Source: Sthenelais limicola (Eukaryota > Annelida > Polychaeta > Phyllodocida > Sigalionidae). From it: a stretch of DNA of 64,000 nucleotides. The position numbers and the translations under genes were made by a program. Shown in pieces: positions 12,460 to 26,100 of this stretch. Position 1 is the stretch's first letter; every line of letters starts with the position of its first letter. The notes beneath the pieces were generated by a model. It did not search any database. It was given only the letters and a program-made list of their open reading frames with translations, and was not told the DNA's origin. The stretch covers positions 46,682,966-46,746,965 of the forward strand of contig OW804094.1 in NCBI GenBank assembly GCA_942159475.1, written 5' to 3'.

Positions 12460-12528
12460 TGTTGTAACTGGTTCAATCTAGTTTATTAGACAGAGGTGGC
12501 GCCTCCAGTGGGGGCAACATACACTACA
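12460..12528 (-). repeat. 5' LTR (69 bp)
   Basis: Identical to the 3' LTR at 8676-8744. Flanked outside by the target duplication GTCGT at 12529-12533 and inside by the primer-binding site. Confidence 0.92.
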
Positions 12529-12610
12529 GTCGTCATATAGTTTCTGCGGTTTCACCGAACATTATTACTCCAAGGTGATTTTGACAAACTTGATCAGGTT
12601 CCCAGGCGGG

Positions 12611-14187
12611 GTATACACCAGAAATATTCTACTTATACGAGTAAACCTAGTGGGCATAAGTAGAACTAAAGTATGATGTCCGCCGTGGTAAGTGCAGTTT
12701 CACAGGAGTTGTGTGAATGTTCATGGATTGAGGTGTCTTGTATTGGGGATTATAGGGGCAAAGAGAGCCGCACTTCAGGGATTAGGGTATCTTGGGGATT
12801 AGTTGTAAAAATACAAGTGTCTCCGCTCATTTTCCGTTTTGGAGGTGCTAGTAAAGTGTCTTTCTCTATTGTTTAAATATTGCATAAATCTGATGTATAA
12901 CTTGAGAATCAGTTTCAGAACATCTGTAGCTCGGGACCTGTACATCTCATTTGTAAAATTAAAAAAAAAATGAGCACGTATCATGAGGTAATTAATTTGT
13001 TGACATATTTACAGTAAGTTTTTTTCCATTTGATCATATCCAACACTTCGATTGGAAGCGTATAAAAAATATCAATGTGTAGCCTACTCATTTTTACATT
13101 CATTGGTCCCATTATGATCTTTCAAATCAGTGCGCACCATTGTTAAATTTGGTGATATTTTCATTTTCTCTGTATAAATCAATGTGTTGAAATGGGTTGG
13201 AACAGCTGTCTGTTATGGTCCTTTCCCTGATTTTCTCCCCCGACCCCTTACTGTGGCTTCCAGCAGGACCAAACAAGCTTGGGAAGCAGAAGCCCGTGAG
13301 TTCTACCTCTCCCCCTATAGACTCTCGTTGTTACCATGTATGTCTCACAGGTACAAAATGCATAGGAATCACAGCTCGTGAGTCCGTTTCCGGGGATTAA
13401 AACTCTTGCATGTCATACCCATTAGTCTCCGTGGAGACTACAGCTAATAGCACGGTGCAATCAGTGTCCTCCACGCGGCTTACGCATGGACCCCCTTTGA
13501 AGGGCTTTAGATCTGTGTTGGAGCTTGAGCAGAGTCCTGGGAGACACTCAGACAGGCATCGCAATTTCTTCGCCCGTTTTGTCTTCCTCCCTAGTGTCAG
13601 GACCCCCCAGGACCTCGGCCCGGGAGGTGGGTTGTACTGACTATGTGCGGTGTACAATATAACATCCTAAGCTTGAAGTACATTTTAAGTATCTGTGTAA
13701 AGGATTTTATTCAGGAATAAGATAAGGTTTACATAACGGTATAGCCATGAGGCCCTCTTCAGACTATAAATAACTTCCAGAAAAACGTTTCTATATAAAG
13801 ACGCCCGGTACTGGCTTATCAGAAGTGTTTCAATTATTGTAAATGTAAGGCTTATTAGATAAAAATTGGTTTGCATTCATAAAGTTCCTCACGCGCGCGT
13901 ATTTCTCATTGACACAAAAATGAGCTACTACTATCATTAAATATGAACAAGTTGAGAGGTGATTCATTTTCTACTTTAGAAGGTGAACAGTAAACAGACA
14001 TATACATATATGTATAATATATTGACAAAGCTTACATCAGTATGCATACGACATACACTGGTAGCAATCGAGCTAGACCGATGGTCTCAATAATGTAACC
14101 ATAATATTTTCAATACACAGACACACAAATCACTGCCTATTCCTGACTCCATACAAGGCGCCGATTATCTTCTTAGTGATTCTTCCT
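12611..14187. other. Intergenic stretch and IDE 3' UTR
   Basis: No coding exon is supported. The right part should hold the 3' UTR of the minus-strand IDE gene: a minus-strand AATAAA lies at 13706-13711, about 480 nt past the stop codon. A locally GC-richer block at about 13200-13640 has open frames on both strands, but no recognisable protein. Confidence 0.45.
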
Positions 14188-17100
14188 TCAGAGTTTAGAC
14201 TTTGTTTCCAGTGTGAGAGGAATATAGGACTGAACAGAGGGGAACAGAGGCAGCCCACGTTTGAACTCATTCGCATCACATATTATCACAGGCTGAAAGA
14301 AAGAAATAGGTTCCTGGTTGAAATAAAAGGAGTTTTAGAGGGTAATACAATCCACAAAAGGTTGCCTTTGAAATACGCAAAAAAACCCAGATTGAATCGT
14401 ATTTTTGACTAAAATTGGACAGTAAAATGTGTCATCATAATTATTTACTATCTTATTATCATTGCTGTTATGCATGTTTACCTCTGGAAGGACTGGGGCC
14501 TCGAGTAGTGGAACTTTGCCATCTTCATCGGGATTGGGTTCAGTACCATTGTTTGCTTCGTCGCCATTTCCCTCGGCAGTGGACGACACATGCACCGATA
14601 CCTTATGTCTTCTAGGAGCACCAGGGGCAATCAATTCCTAAGAAGTATGATTAGGACGCAAAGTGAAATGAATGCAATGGACTGTTGTGACATCTAATTT
14701 AGATGTTACAACATTCCCATAGTCTATTTCAGATTCTAAAATAGGCTATGGGAATCTATATCGAGATCCAACCTGAATAAACGTCACTTGATCACGGACA
14801 GCCGTTGAGTCAACATACCTCGTAGTATTAACACAATGAGGCTCTCATATAGTCATTAATAATTATAAAGGAAATGAAAGGTACACAAACATTTAAAACT
14901 AATGCTCATCAGGCGGCCTATCCCCTTGGTCTCCATTCATGGGAATGCAGCCTGAGTGCTGATAATGTCCATAAATGATTTGGAATGAATCAGGAAATAA
15001 CTTCAAGACATACATACCCTGTAGAATTTGAGGACATCTTCCTTGCTTATCGTGCGGAGGAATCCTACCTCAATCTCATCTGAAATATTGAGAAAATGCT
15101 TACTTTTCTTTTATTGACCGTTCGAATGCGTGTGTGTAGGGGGTGCGGGATGGGCGCATTTGGTTGCTTTTTTGATTGACTATACGTTATTTGGTCAAAT
15201 CAGGACGAGCGCTCTTGAGTTTGAATACATTCATTGGATATTTTAGGGAAGCTTACATGATAAGCAGTACGGTGAATTAAAATTATAATCGGCGAGGAAA
15301 GATTAATATCTTGAACGGATTTAAGTAGCGAGATGAAGTTTAGAGGCATATTGCATCGCTGCCATTGAGACACGCTTATTGCTATCCAACAAAGTCGAAA
15401 TCAAACTGAATTTTCATCGAAATTAGAATAGTGTCTAGAATACCTCTGTCAAAGTTGTATTGGTGTGAAATTATCTCGGACCAGAAACGATTATTTTGTC
15501 CTGTCATTTTCTTGGCTTGTTCTAGGCGTCGAGTCGCAAGGGCGGACACATGGTTCTCGAATACTTCCTTGGTCATAGAATCCAGATGAGACTAAAAAAA
15601 ACATTTCAGAATTAACTAAGTCATACGAAAGTATACTACTAGCATACGAAGACATTTTATCTCCCCAAAATTAAACTTAAAAATAAAAAAAAATCTCGTA
15701 GTTGGACACATACATATCTACAATATGAAGCAACTTTCACCCGAATCGACCGTCATGCAGCTGAGCTACAGACAAAGGTCATGTCGTACCTACAGGTGGG
15801 TAGCGACAAACTCTTGAGACCAACAGTAGAAAATGGGCTTCGACGCTTCACTTCCCCATTAATAATCCAAATTAAAAGCAAGGTCAGGTTGAGGGGCAGA
15901 CATGGGATACATACCTCCATGTGCTTCAGAAAGGCCTCGATGCGCGTGTCAACATATTCAGGACACTTATCTGACTGGACAATGATTCGCAGACCCTGGA
16001 CTCCATTGGACCTCCGGATACCACTAAACACGATGTAGCCTAGAGCAAGACAGAGATGAAATGAACTACCAGAGCTATTGAGAAATGTAGACGAAACCAT
16101 ATCCTATAGTTTTGGTGAAATACTATGGATGGTTGATTTAAATTCTTCTGTATTGGATTTTTTGCTTACTTTTTTATCGTATAGTATGTCCTACGTTTCG
16201 CTTTCTCAGGGACTGCATATTGATATGTGTTACAGTGTATACCATAAACTCAAAGATAAACATACAACTAGCACATACTTAACTAACATGAAAGTAAAAG
16301 AAATGTATTAATCGATGTCCTGGGAGGGATGAAAATAGGTACGTGTAAGGATCTTCCAGAAAACTAGGGGATATTGACATAAGCCGAAAATATATGTATA
16401 CATTAAATGTATGATCACCAGGTAGAATACATTAATTACAAAAAAAGGCAAACCATTTGTACTTTCAATTAACCAATTTATAATGGTGAGCTTGGAGAAA
16501 ATAATCTCTACTGGACACCTTACTTTCTGATTTAAGTTCTGATGTATAACTGTTTAAGACGAGTCTTCGAAAAGCATGTGTGACGGGGAGATAAAACTGC
16601 ATCCACTTTGTGACTTTAATGCGTGATGCTCATAGAGCCGTAATGCCTGTGCACCAGATATCTCTTGGGTTCAAATAAAAATTGTACATGGGAACAATTA
16701 CCAATATATTTGTTGTGTGGGGAAATCTGAAAGTAAAAGACGAGTGCTCGATACCCCATCGCAAACCGTTCTTTTACATCCAACATTGCCTTTCTGCATT
16801 TAGTAATTGTATCAAACTATAGAGTATATGTTGTATTCAAACGGAGAGAAAATGAAGGTCATGGACAATACAGGCTTTGTAAGTGACGACTTCATAAGAA
16901 TTCCTGGGCAGTGAGAGTAATTGACCAAAGTTACCTAGTTGCTCTTTCGTCCGAATGATGTCGAAGAATGGCTGGCCGATGATTTGACAGAAGAGTTCGA
17001 GCAGCATGTTACTTTCAGTGCGCTGAATGTTACACTGGTAGTAGATTTCAAGAGACGAGGAGTTGTGAACTTCATTCTCACTCTTGTGCAAGTACTGGCA

Positions 17101-20100
17101 TGCTGAAATATCAAGAGGTTAATGATTTAATTTAAACAAATGCACATTAAGCATTCTGGTCACACACAGCTCTCTACTCTATCTCATCTAACCTGTCCAC
17201 ATATACCCTACATACATGGCAACAACATGTACCTTGTATCTCAGCCGGAGTGAGACCTAAACCTCTCAGATATTTCAAAACACACCACCTCGAGAATAAT
17301 ACGCAACGGCAATTGGCTATCAAAACAATATTAAGCGTTCTGATCGTTTATCTGATATAGATGTATACGTATACATGTATAAATTTTATATTACTTACTG
17401 TCGGGAAGTTGGATCTCTCTGAATCTTTTTCTTTGACTGGGGATTAACGGCTTCGCATTGGCCTGTTCTTTCAACGCAGTTTCTACGATGTCGACAATTT
17501 GATGCGCTTTCTGAGATAAGAAAACGTGTGCAGGAATTTGTTTTATCCGCATACATATTTTTTTCACAATAAATACCAAGCTATACTCCAAATGCACAAA
17601 ATCTACCAGAAACAAATAAGACTATAGTGCGTTTCCTTACCTCCTGGTTAACGTTCCCATATATGAAGAACTCGAGGAAGACTCTTCCCAACAGTTGTGG
17701 GATGAAAGCCTTTAACCGTTCAACTGTCACCTCTGAATAGATAGGTTAATGTAATCAAGTCAATCGGTTGTAAAAGAACACCATACAATTGAAAATGCGA
17801 CGTAGATAACTGATTACCGCAATACAGACGAAGTGTTTACCGCAATACGGACGCCAATATGGAAAGTGACTGATTAACATCCTAATATCTTAGTGCAACA
17901 TCGTGTTTACGCTACAATACATTAGTATGTAGCTTGTTTAATCATATCTACATCCTATGTATAAAGGTTATTTTAATACCCTCTGTCGCATCCAAAAGCT
18001 CTTCTTTGGTCCACATTTGTTCGGACAACAACAAAGTTGTGTGATATATAGCGTGTTGGTGGGGTTGTTCAGCTTTGAAGTTCTTCAAGTTACGAATGAA
18101 CTGAAATACACAATGTGCCACATGTAGTATTTGCATGAGAATTTGCCAGGCGATATAAGCAGAACTTTGTACTAACGGAAACATGATGTACTAACAAAAT
18201 ATTTCACATGAGATATTTTAAAAAGTCATGGCGTCTTTAAACTTCGCGGAAAACTCCACAATAAAATATAAAGAACTATATTGATACTTAAAACATACAT
18301 TTTCCTTGAGAACTTCAAAGCGTTGAGGATCGATGGTGAATTCAGTCATTTTCGCCATAACCCTTTTCAGAAGAATGTGTTGTTTGTCATCGTAGCCACT
18401 GAGGTTCAGCTAACAAGACATAAGTTACGGTTAAAACATTTGGGAGAACTGTCAAACTCAGGAGGGCAGGCTAGTGTATCTAGCCACGTTCTGCATTATA
18501 TACAAGTATAAAACCACATACAAATAAAATTATATATACCATATACAAGTATAAATCAAATAAAATAGATTATATATTTACTATATATGTTTTCGAAAAG
18601 CACCTTATTTCCCATTTATATAAGTGTTATCCAAATTGTAACCGACCACTATTAAGAATGTTATAGTCTATACAAGTAAATACTACCTTGTCATTTCTTA
18701 TCTACCCCTTTATTTCTATTTACCCTAACAGACTAGGATGTAAGCAAAGCCACGTGAACAGAAGAAAACCGCCATGTATGGTCTTGAGGGTCGGACAACT
18801 TTTCAAGTGGTTTCAGAATGAAGGGCAGAGTCCTAAGTTCAACAGTCCTAAGCCTGCCCTCCTTAATAAGGGAGCTTTAAAAAAATCAGTTGAATGCAAT
18901 AAATAAGAATACTATATACATTAACTCTGCAGCTAAATTTCTATGATTTAGAGAATGCCATCAACGATAACAAAAAAGTACTGTGATAAATTATATTCGG
19001 ACAACTGACACACCAAAGAGTTAGTTTTTATACCCCCAGCCCCCCCCCCCCCCCAACACACACTTAAAACAGCTTACCGAGAGTCCATATATGGTGTTGT
19101 GTAGGTCATAGTTGACTCCAGCTAATTCAGCATCGTATGCATATTCATTCAAGGCGTCTTGAAATAGGGACACAAACATGTGGGTGAGGTTATTGCTCAG
19201 CGGATCCATGAAGGCATATGGACTGGAAATGAGAAACAATTCGCGATAAAATGTCACAGTTAAAAGCAATAGATAATCATAACTGTATAAGTAATAAGTT
19301 AATAATCCTATGCATTAGCAATACAGCAAAAAGCATCATATGAAAAACACGATACATATTTCATCATAACATTTTACTTCCTTTACCTGGAAATGGCGAC
19401 ATTGATGCACGCCTTAGGAAGTAGAAATTTGTCATCCTGTTTGTACCATACCCGCGACATATCTCCATCTTTGATGAGGAATGGCAATTTTGCATCCTGA
19501 AATATGGATACATAATAATGGTAAAGGATTTAAAATATGTGACGTGCTGTAGCCCGAAAAGCGCTACCACAACTATTAAACTGTAATTGCTAGTATGAAA
19601 TAGTGAAAGGACTTGTATTGAAGTGTTATTACTTACAGCTTTGTCCCTTGGCTTGATATCAAAATTGGTAGGAATGAACTCGTTTCGCATGGGAAGCTTG
19701 AGGTTAGGATGCAAGCCACAGTTTTGCCATTGCTGAAAGAATGGATTTTTAATATGATTTGGTTATTTCAACAAACAAAGAATGAATCGTCAAAATAAAC
19801 GGTTCCATTTCCATATTTGAGGGCCTCTGGAGATCCTGTCAAGAGTAATTTGCAAATACCTGTAGCTTCTCATCTGGAATGGGATGGATTGAATACTCCG
19901 TCTTGTACCACTTTTCAACCATATCCGTTTGTCCAGCAAACTTCTTTCCGATCACCGCAACCCTGTAAGTTTTGCAATTCATATATTACGAAGAGAAAAT
20001 AGTGTTGTTCTCCTTTATAACTAAGAAATAAAAAAGCAATGAAATGTTGGTCACTAAGTGATCTTCGTCTATACTGATATTGTCTGTCGCAAAATGATGT

Positions 20101-23100
20101 TCCACGTGCATAATACATACTAAATTTGTTATAAGGCTGCGATTCCACTGGCTCGCTCTTTTGGCCCGCTCATGGCCCACTCTATTTTATTGTCTTGAGC
20201 GCATAACAAACGAAGATAGAGCGAAACCAGAGTGGTTTAATGGAATCAGTTACTGCGCTCTCTGTACGCTCTAAAAAGTGGCTATTTGCGCTTCTTTAGA
20301 AGGGCGCAGGATGTTGTGCTAATATCTGATCTGTTTGATTTGAGCGCAGCAACACAAGGCTCTTTCTGCCTGTTAAAGAAGCGGGCCAATAGCACAATGA
20401 GAGCGAACCAACAGTCTAGCCATTGATTTCATAAGGAAACAGGCGAACCAGTAGAATCGCCCTGCGCTTCTATTGCACTAAATATAAAAGCGGATGAAGA
20501 GCGATCGAAATGCACACTATAAATAAGCGAAGCAAGAGCGAGCCATGAGCACAGATATGAGCGAGCCAGTGGAATCGTACCTTAATGCTAACAAATGGAA
20601 TATGTCCTAATATGTCAATTAACATTATCACAAATGGTGTGTTTTCGAACAAAGCTATTTACTTTTTAAATGAGGATCTAACAAGGAATTTAGACTTGCC
20701 TAATTGTTTCTGGTGTTAGTTTGGCTAACACCTCATCATACAGGTCTGGCCTGTACTCCTCCAGTAGCAAACCGCCAGAAAGGACTTCTTTCATGGGATA
20801 ATCCTAAAAATGAAATATTATTGACACTTTGATTGTTAATCTTTGCGGTAGTAGTAGACGAGAGGGAGAGATATATATCATTTATTCGCTATCCTGACAC
20901 TCACTGAGACTCAGACAGAAAGTTAACTTACGTGTAGCATACTAGCAACATGTGACGTGTAGTTCCTAGGCTTTTCTTTATCTTTGAATCTGAACTGCAT
21001 AGCATTAAGGTCCTGGAAATGGGAAGGCGGAACTGATTAAGGCAAAATATCGATATCAAAGGAAACAAATGTGCTGCAGAGGATTTCATTCGGATGTTGT
21101 TCATGGTAAATTAATTACCAAGCATAGAACGTAGAGTGGATTATCTAATTATACCTAATGGCACAATGGAGGTTTGTAATCGATCGAGATGTTGGGTCAA
21201 ATCGCACCACACCCCAAAGGGTGCGATTTGACCCAACGTCAAGATCGATTACAAACCGAACAGAGTGCTATTACGTATTTATTACATACTAAATCAACAA
21301 GAGAACTCGATTTTAATAGTATTTTACCTTACTTTCCATCATTCTTGTGGATATTCGGCTCAAATAGCACATAGGTGCTACTTGACTTTTCAAATAGCAC
21401 CCCTGAGGTGAAATCACCTACGTATGTAATAAAGACTAGAAGATCGCAAACCTACTTCGTTTATATAAGTAGCCTTAGTATCTTACCACAAATAATAAAT
21501 AAATAATATGGTATAAATAGTACCACAAATATTTCCGAACGTTCACTAAATGTAACGTTATCGGCAAGATTGTGATGTTGAAAATATTAAAAGCTTTTAA
21601 CCTGGCATTCTTTGAAGCACCATTCTTGGGGCCCCGCTTTTCTCAGCATATTGAGATATTGGAAGGTCAGAAGTACAATGTCATCTGTGTGCTCTGAAAA
21701 AATAGAGTGAACAAAGGACTTTGCATGTATTTATGTGGCAAGGCTATTAATTAAGGTAGGCAAAATACTGGATGCCTGATATATCTTTATAAACTTCATT
21801 TTTGTATGTATCGAGGTAAAGATTATCGCTTGTATATCGATGGTTCCCGCTGGTTGATGTGATAGGTAGGAAATAAACCCTTTATTTATGGTTGCGATAT
21901 TTATTTCACTAGCTTTTGGGCTGAATATTGCCCTTCATCAGGTCATTTTTTTTATATGAACAGAAAGAAAAAATATTTACCAATTCCTTCTTCACTGAGA
22001 TCTACGTTGACGATGAAGAACATGAAGCCGTTGGCCCCGGCCTTTTGTCCGCCCACGATGGTGTTCACCCACCCTCGTCCCTTTAACTCAGATAACAAAC
22101 TTCCTGGACCTTCGTGACCTATCAGATGCCCTAAATAGTGGCCAGGCTATGAACAGTTCGCAACAGGGAAGAAAACAGAAATATTAGGAAATGAGAAAAG
22201 GACATTAGCATAATAAAATGTATATGTTTCCTTTATTCGACTAGACAACATGTAAAGTATTTTAAATTAGAAATGTATAATCAAAATTTAGTACGGTGGT
22301 TGTGGAGGTGAAAGTATGTATATCAACAACGCTGGAAAAATTAAATAACACTTACGTTTGATTTGTAGTGTGGGTGTAGGTCGGGTATAGGCCAAGTTAT
22401 ACTCAAACTACGTATATCCTTAACAGGAACAATATGTGCCTGCAACTGTGTGTGACATATCAAAAGAATGATTAATGTATTCTTTGAAATGATATACAAC
22501 AATGAACATACATGAAAAAAGGACACTAGTTTAACCAACCATTTCCCAAATATGTCAAATGAACATATCTAAATACATACATGAGTAAAAATGTATAAAA
22601 AATACGGTGATAAAGTAAGACTTCTCAGAGATTACTAATCGACAAACCTTCACTTCTTTGGGTCCGTAGGGATGCTCAAGCCACTCAGGCTTGTCCACTT
22701 CTTTGTTTAGAACATCAGCGAAGAGCGGAGTCACCATCTCTTGCAATTCTTCGAGAGATTCTAAATAGGCAGATAGATAGATAGATCAATGAAAATAAAT
22801 ATAGAAAATCTAAAAAATTACCATCGTATAGAAAATAAAATAGTGTAGATATTAGTTGTGTGCCGCCTTGGTAAACTATATAGACATGGGTGTTTTTTGT
22901 CCATTTCTGTACAAAAGATTAAGGTAAAAATGATTTAATGAGATTGGGCAAGCACAATTTCAGTTTGATGACATCAGTGTTAAGAACCAGGGTTCAAGAA
23001 CATAAAGAAAGTGGCGTGAATATTACAATCAGTTATGGCCAATCCCACATGCAAGATTTCCAAAATTATAAATACCTTTGCCTAGGACAGCCAAACCCAT

Positions 23101-26100
23101 TAGGTTAGCGGAATAAAACTTCTTGTGAAATTTAAGCAATTCATCCCTGGGATCGATTCCCTTCTCCTTGGGAATCGTTTCCAATGTCTGCTTATTTCCT
23201 AGAAGCGAAGAATAGGAACGAATCCTTTACATGGATTACAGGAAATACACACTAGAAAATCATACAAAAATCAATATTACTGCAGTCTTATAAAAATCAA
23301 AGCACGTCCTCATAAAGATTCTACTTTACCTGTTCCAAATTTACTGTACGGATGATTTGGATTTGCAGTTGATTTTTCTAACTGGAAGAGACGCCATGGA
23401 TCACTCTGGAGGTTTTTGTCATTTTCGGAATTGACTGCGTTCACTTCACGCCCCGTAGCGCTTGCAGTGAATAGAGGACTGAGGAAAAACTGCGCAAACC
23501 TACAAACAGACAATCACCACTGTTTAAATATTACATTGGCCTGAAATGAAATTTTAAACAAAATATCGCGTCGATAGGAAGTTGAAATATTAGCCTGGAT
23601 GTCAATGTGAAGAGTACCGTCTACTAAATCTATTCGGTACTTGAGTACCATATTATGATATACATCAACCAGCGACTATAGAAGATCGCACAGGGAGTAA
23701 ATACCTCCCGTGATTAAGCAATGTTCAACCAAATGTAGATGAATTCCCCGACTTACCTATCCAAGGCTCCTGTAAGGTTATCTGGTCCCACATCAAAATA
23801 ATAATTAGTGTGTTCTGCTGAAGTGAATGCATTGGACGATCCGGCATGCTCGCTGAGGAACTTGTTGTATTCATCTTCTGTAGGATACTGTAATAATACG
23901 CAAATTAATAGCATAAGTATCATAGAATATGATGGAAGTATGTTAATACATGGTCTCTGCACCTTTGGTCAGAAGGAATTACAGGCTTTCCAGGCCCATT
24001 TAAGTGATTTCCCAGGCCCACATTAGTGATTTTTCAGGCCCATTTTAGCGATTTTTTTAAAACCTTAATGACGGGACCTTGGTGTTGTAATTACTGTTTT
24101 TTCATGGGCCAATGATGTATTTAAAGAGTCAGTAAACCCCAAAATATTATGAGAAAATGAACTTATAATAATAACAAGACAACATACTACTGCCCAATTG
24201 CTATAGTATCTTTCGATACTAGGAGGGTAGCCCAGCTGATTTGCCTAACTGCTATTTTCTTTTGCTTCTAATTTTTAGTATATAGTTCTTTTTTTGTATT
24301 TCTTTTTTTCATTTGATTGCATAGGCAACCATCACTCACTTCCAAACCTGGCCTCCTCCACTCTGGGCCACAATCAGCAGGAGGCATTTCACAGTGATGT
24401 TACATTTCAGTTACATAACTTATCTGATGATCTCAGATATTTCCTCTCACTGAAATCAGTTTACACAGATGTACAGATGACAGTCTACAGATCCAAAGAT
24501 AAAGATCTTACAGGATGTAGCTTGTCAGATCACACTTGTAGGCCTGGCCTAGTAGGAATGCCTAGTAGCCAACCCCCTGCCTAGTAACTATTCACAAGCT
24601 TTCAGGGTTGTTCACTTATCCTCAAGCACCATCCTAGTAGCCAACCCCCTGCCTAGTACCCAACCCCCTGTCAATCACAGCCAGTCTGTACACCTCCCTC
24701 CCTGTCCTCCCTCCTCCCTCCCTGTCACTCACAGCAAACAGGCCAAGCCAATACACTCCTCTACTTAACAGCACCAGCCAACACAGTCAAAACAGACCCA
24801 TGTGGCCACTGACAGGCCACCCCTCCAATTTAGACTTAGCCAGGGGTGCGACAGAGGCTCCTGTATAAGTATACCTTTCCTATAGTGATACTAAAAGGAG
24901 GCTGCGCCCATTCAATCGAAATACAACTTAAAACAGAAAAACACAGAGGCTACCCTCCTAATAATCGATTTTATTTCCATCACACAGTTATACATGAATT
25001 AAGTCAAAATAATAATGGAATTGGAATACTATCTGTGCTATTCACAGCTCTTCCGAGTACCCCGGATAATGTGCATAACTTCTTTGCTATTATTCTAAGG
25101 TAGCGGCCCCAGTGGTACTTAATGTACCGTAACCAATATTTAGCGAGTTTTACCCATTTACATGCAATGTACATAACACACAAGTCGGGAGAGGTTTTGT
25201 GTACAATTCAGGTGATACCTTGTGACGTCACAGCAAAATGCCCATTTTCCAGGCCTTGAAATCATTTTTCCAAATTCAAGGCTTTTCCAGGCCCCGCGGA
25301 GACCCTGTAATATGCATTCCTCCACGATACAAGTGTTATAATGCTTAATCACCATATACAACAACAAGTAATACATACCTTTTCTGTTCCTAAGAAAAGC
25401 ATGTGCTCACAGAAGTGCGCCAGTCCAGGTAAACCTTCAGGATCGGACATGTGCCCTAAAATTGAAATAACCAAGTACCGTAACCATTAATGAGAATGAA
25501 AATGCGGTACTATTGTTTGTTTGTTTGTTTTAACGTTTAGTGATTAATACCAGGGAGGTTACCGGGTAGGCCCTACTTCCCTGTTAATACCATTACCAAG
25601 GGTACATAATGTGCATAAGCTTTTCATCCGGATCCCTAAATCATAAAAGCCATACATTAGTACATTAGCTGTAAAAATGCAATATTGTACAAGAATTATG
25701 AAGGTGTGACTACATAGGATTCCGTAAATATAAAGAAATCAAATTCCAGCATTACCATAATATTCATACACAACCATGCATGTGTATATAAAATATGATT
25801 TTCCAAATCAACTTTCACTTATCTATATCAAGATTACCACGGTTGATTTTACTTCAAATCACTAATTAGAATAATAAATTAATCATTCATTAAGGGTTAG
25901 TTCAAGGAAAATAATTGGAACGGGTCCGAACCTGTGATGCAAGGAATAAAAGAAGGTAGGCCTATATCACATATTCAATTATTATATACAGAACATGTAT
26001 GGTACCTCCCTTACATACAAGATAGGTAGGCTACCGTATCTCTTTAAGGGTAGGCCTACCGTAAGCAATAAAACTAAAAGTACAAATTAAGGTTTATTTT

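Larger units (their letters stand above)
8676..12528 (-). mobile_element. Ty3/Gypsy-type LTR retrotransposon lacking integrase
   Basis: The 3853-bp element is on the minus strand. It is bounded by two identical 69-bp repeats (8676-8744 and 12460-12528) that start TG and end CA in element orientation. The flanking 5-bp target duplication is GTCGT (8671-8675 and 12529-12533). A tRNA primer site begins one base inside the 5' LTR and a polypurine tract abuts the 3' LTR. One open frame encodes Gag, zinc knuckles, protease, reverse transcriptase and RNase H, but no integrase. The identical LTRs and intact frame indicate a recent insertion. Confidence 0.93.
8637..12610. repeat. Inverted repeat interrupted by the LTR element
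   Basis: The left arm at 8637-8670 (CCCGCCTGGGAACCTGA, then AAAATCACCTGG) is matched in inverted orientation at about 12569-12610. Without the retrotransposon the arms would sit within about 130 bp, forming a hairpin or foldback element. The LTR element inserted at the edge of the loop. Confidence 0.7.

Noticed and set aside
13184..13657. Overlapping open frames in a GC-richer block
   Set aside because: Open on both strands with no recognisable domain; donor-like sites exist, but no coherent exon chain.
21880..21960. Possible Penelope-like element scars (also near 31080 and 55340), with phrases like GCCCTTCATCAGG and TTTCGGGACC
   Set aside because: Such phrases occur in many repeat families; too short and without coding support to assign.
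24294..24584. 96-codon frame as a host gene
   Set aside because: It lies wholly within a dispersed non-autonomous element and recurs in the copy at 43783-44076, so it belongs to the repeat; reported as a finding instead.
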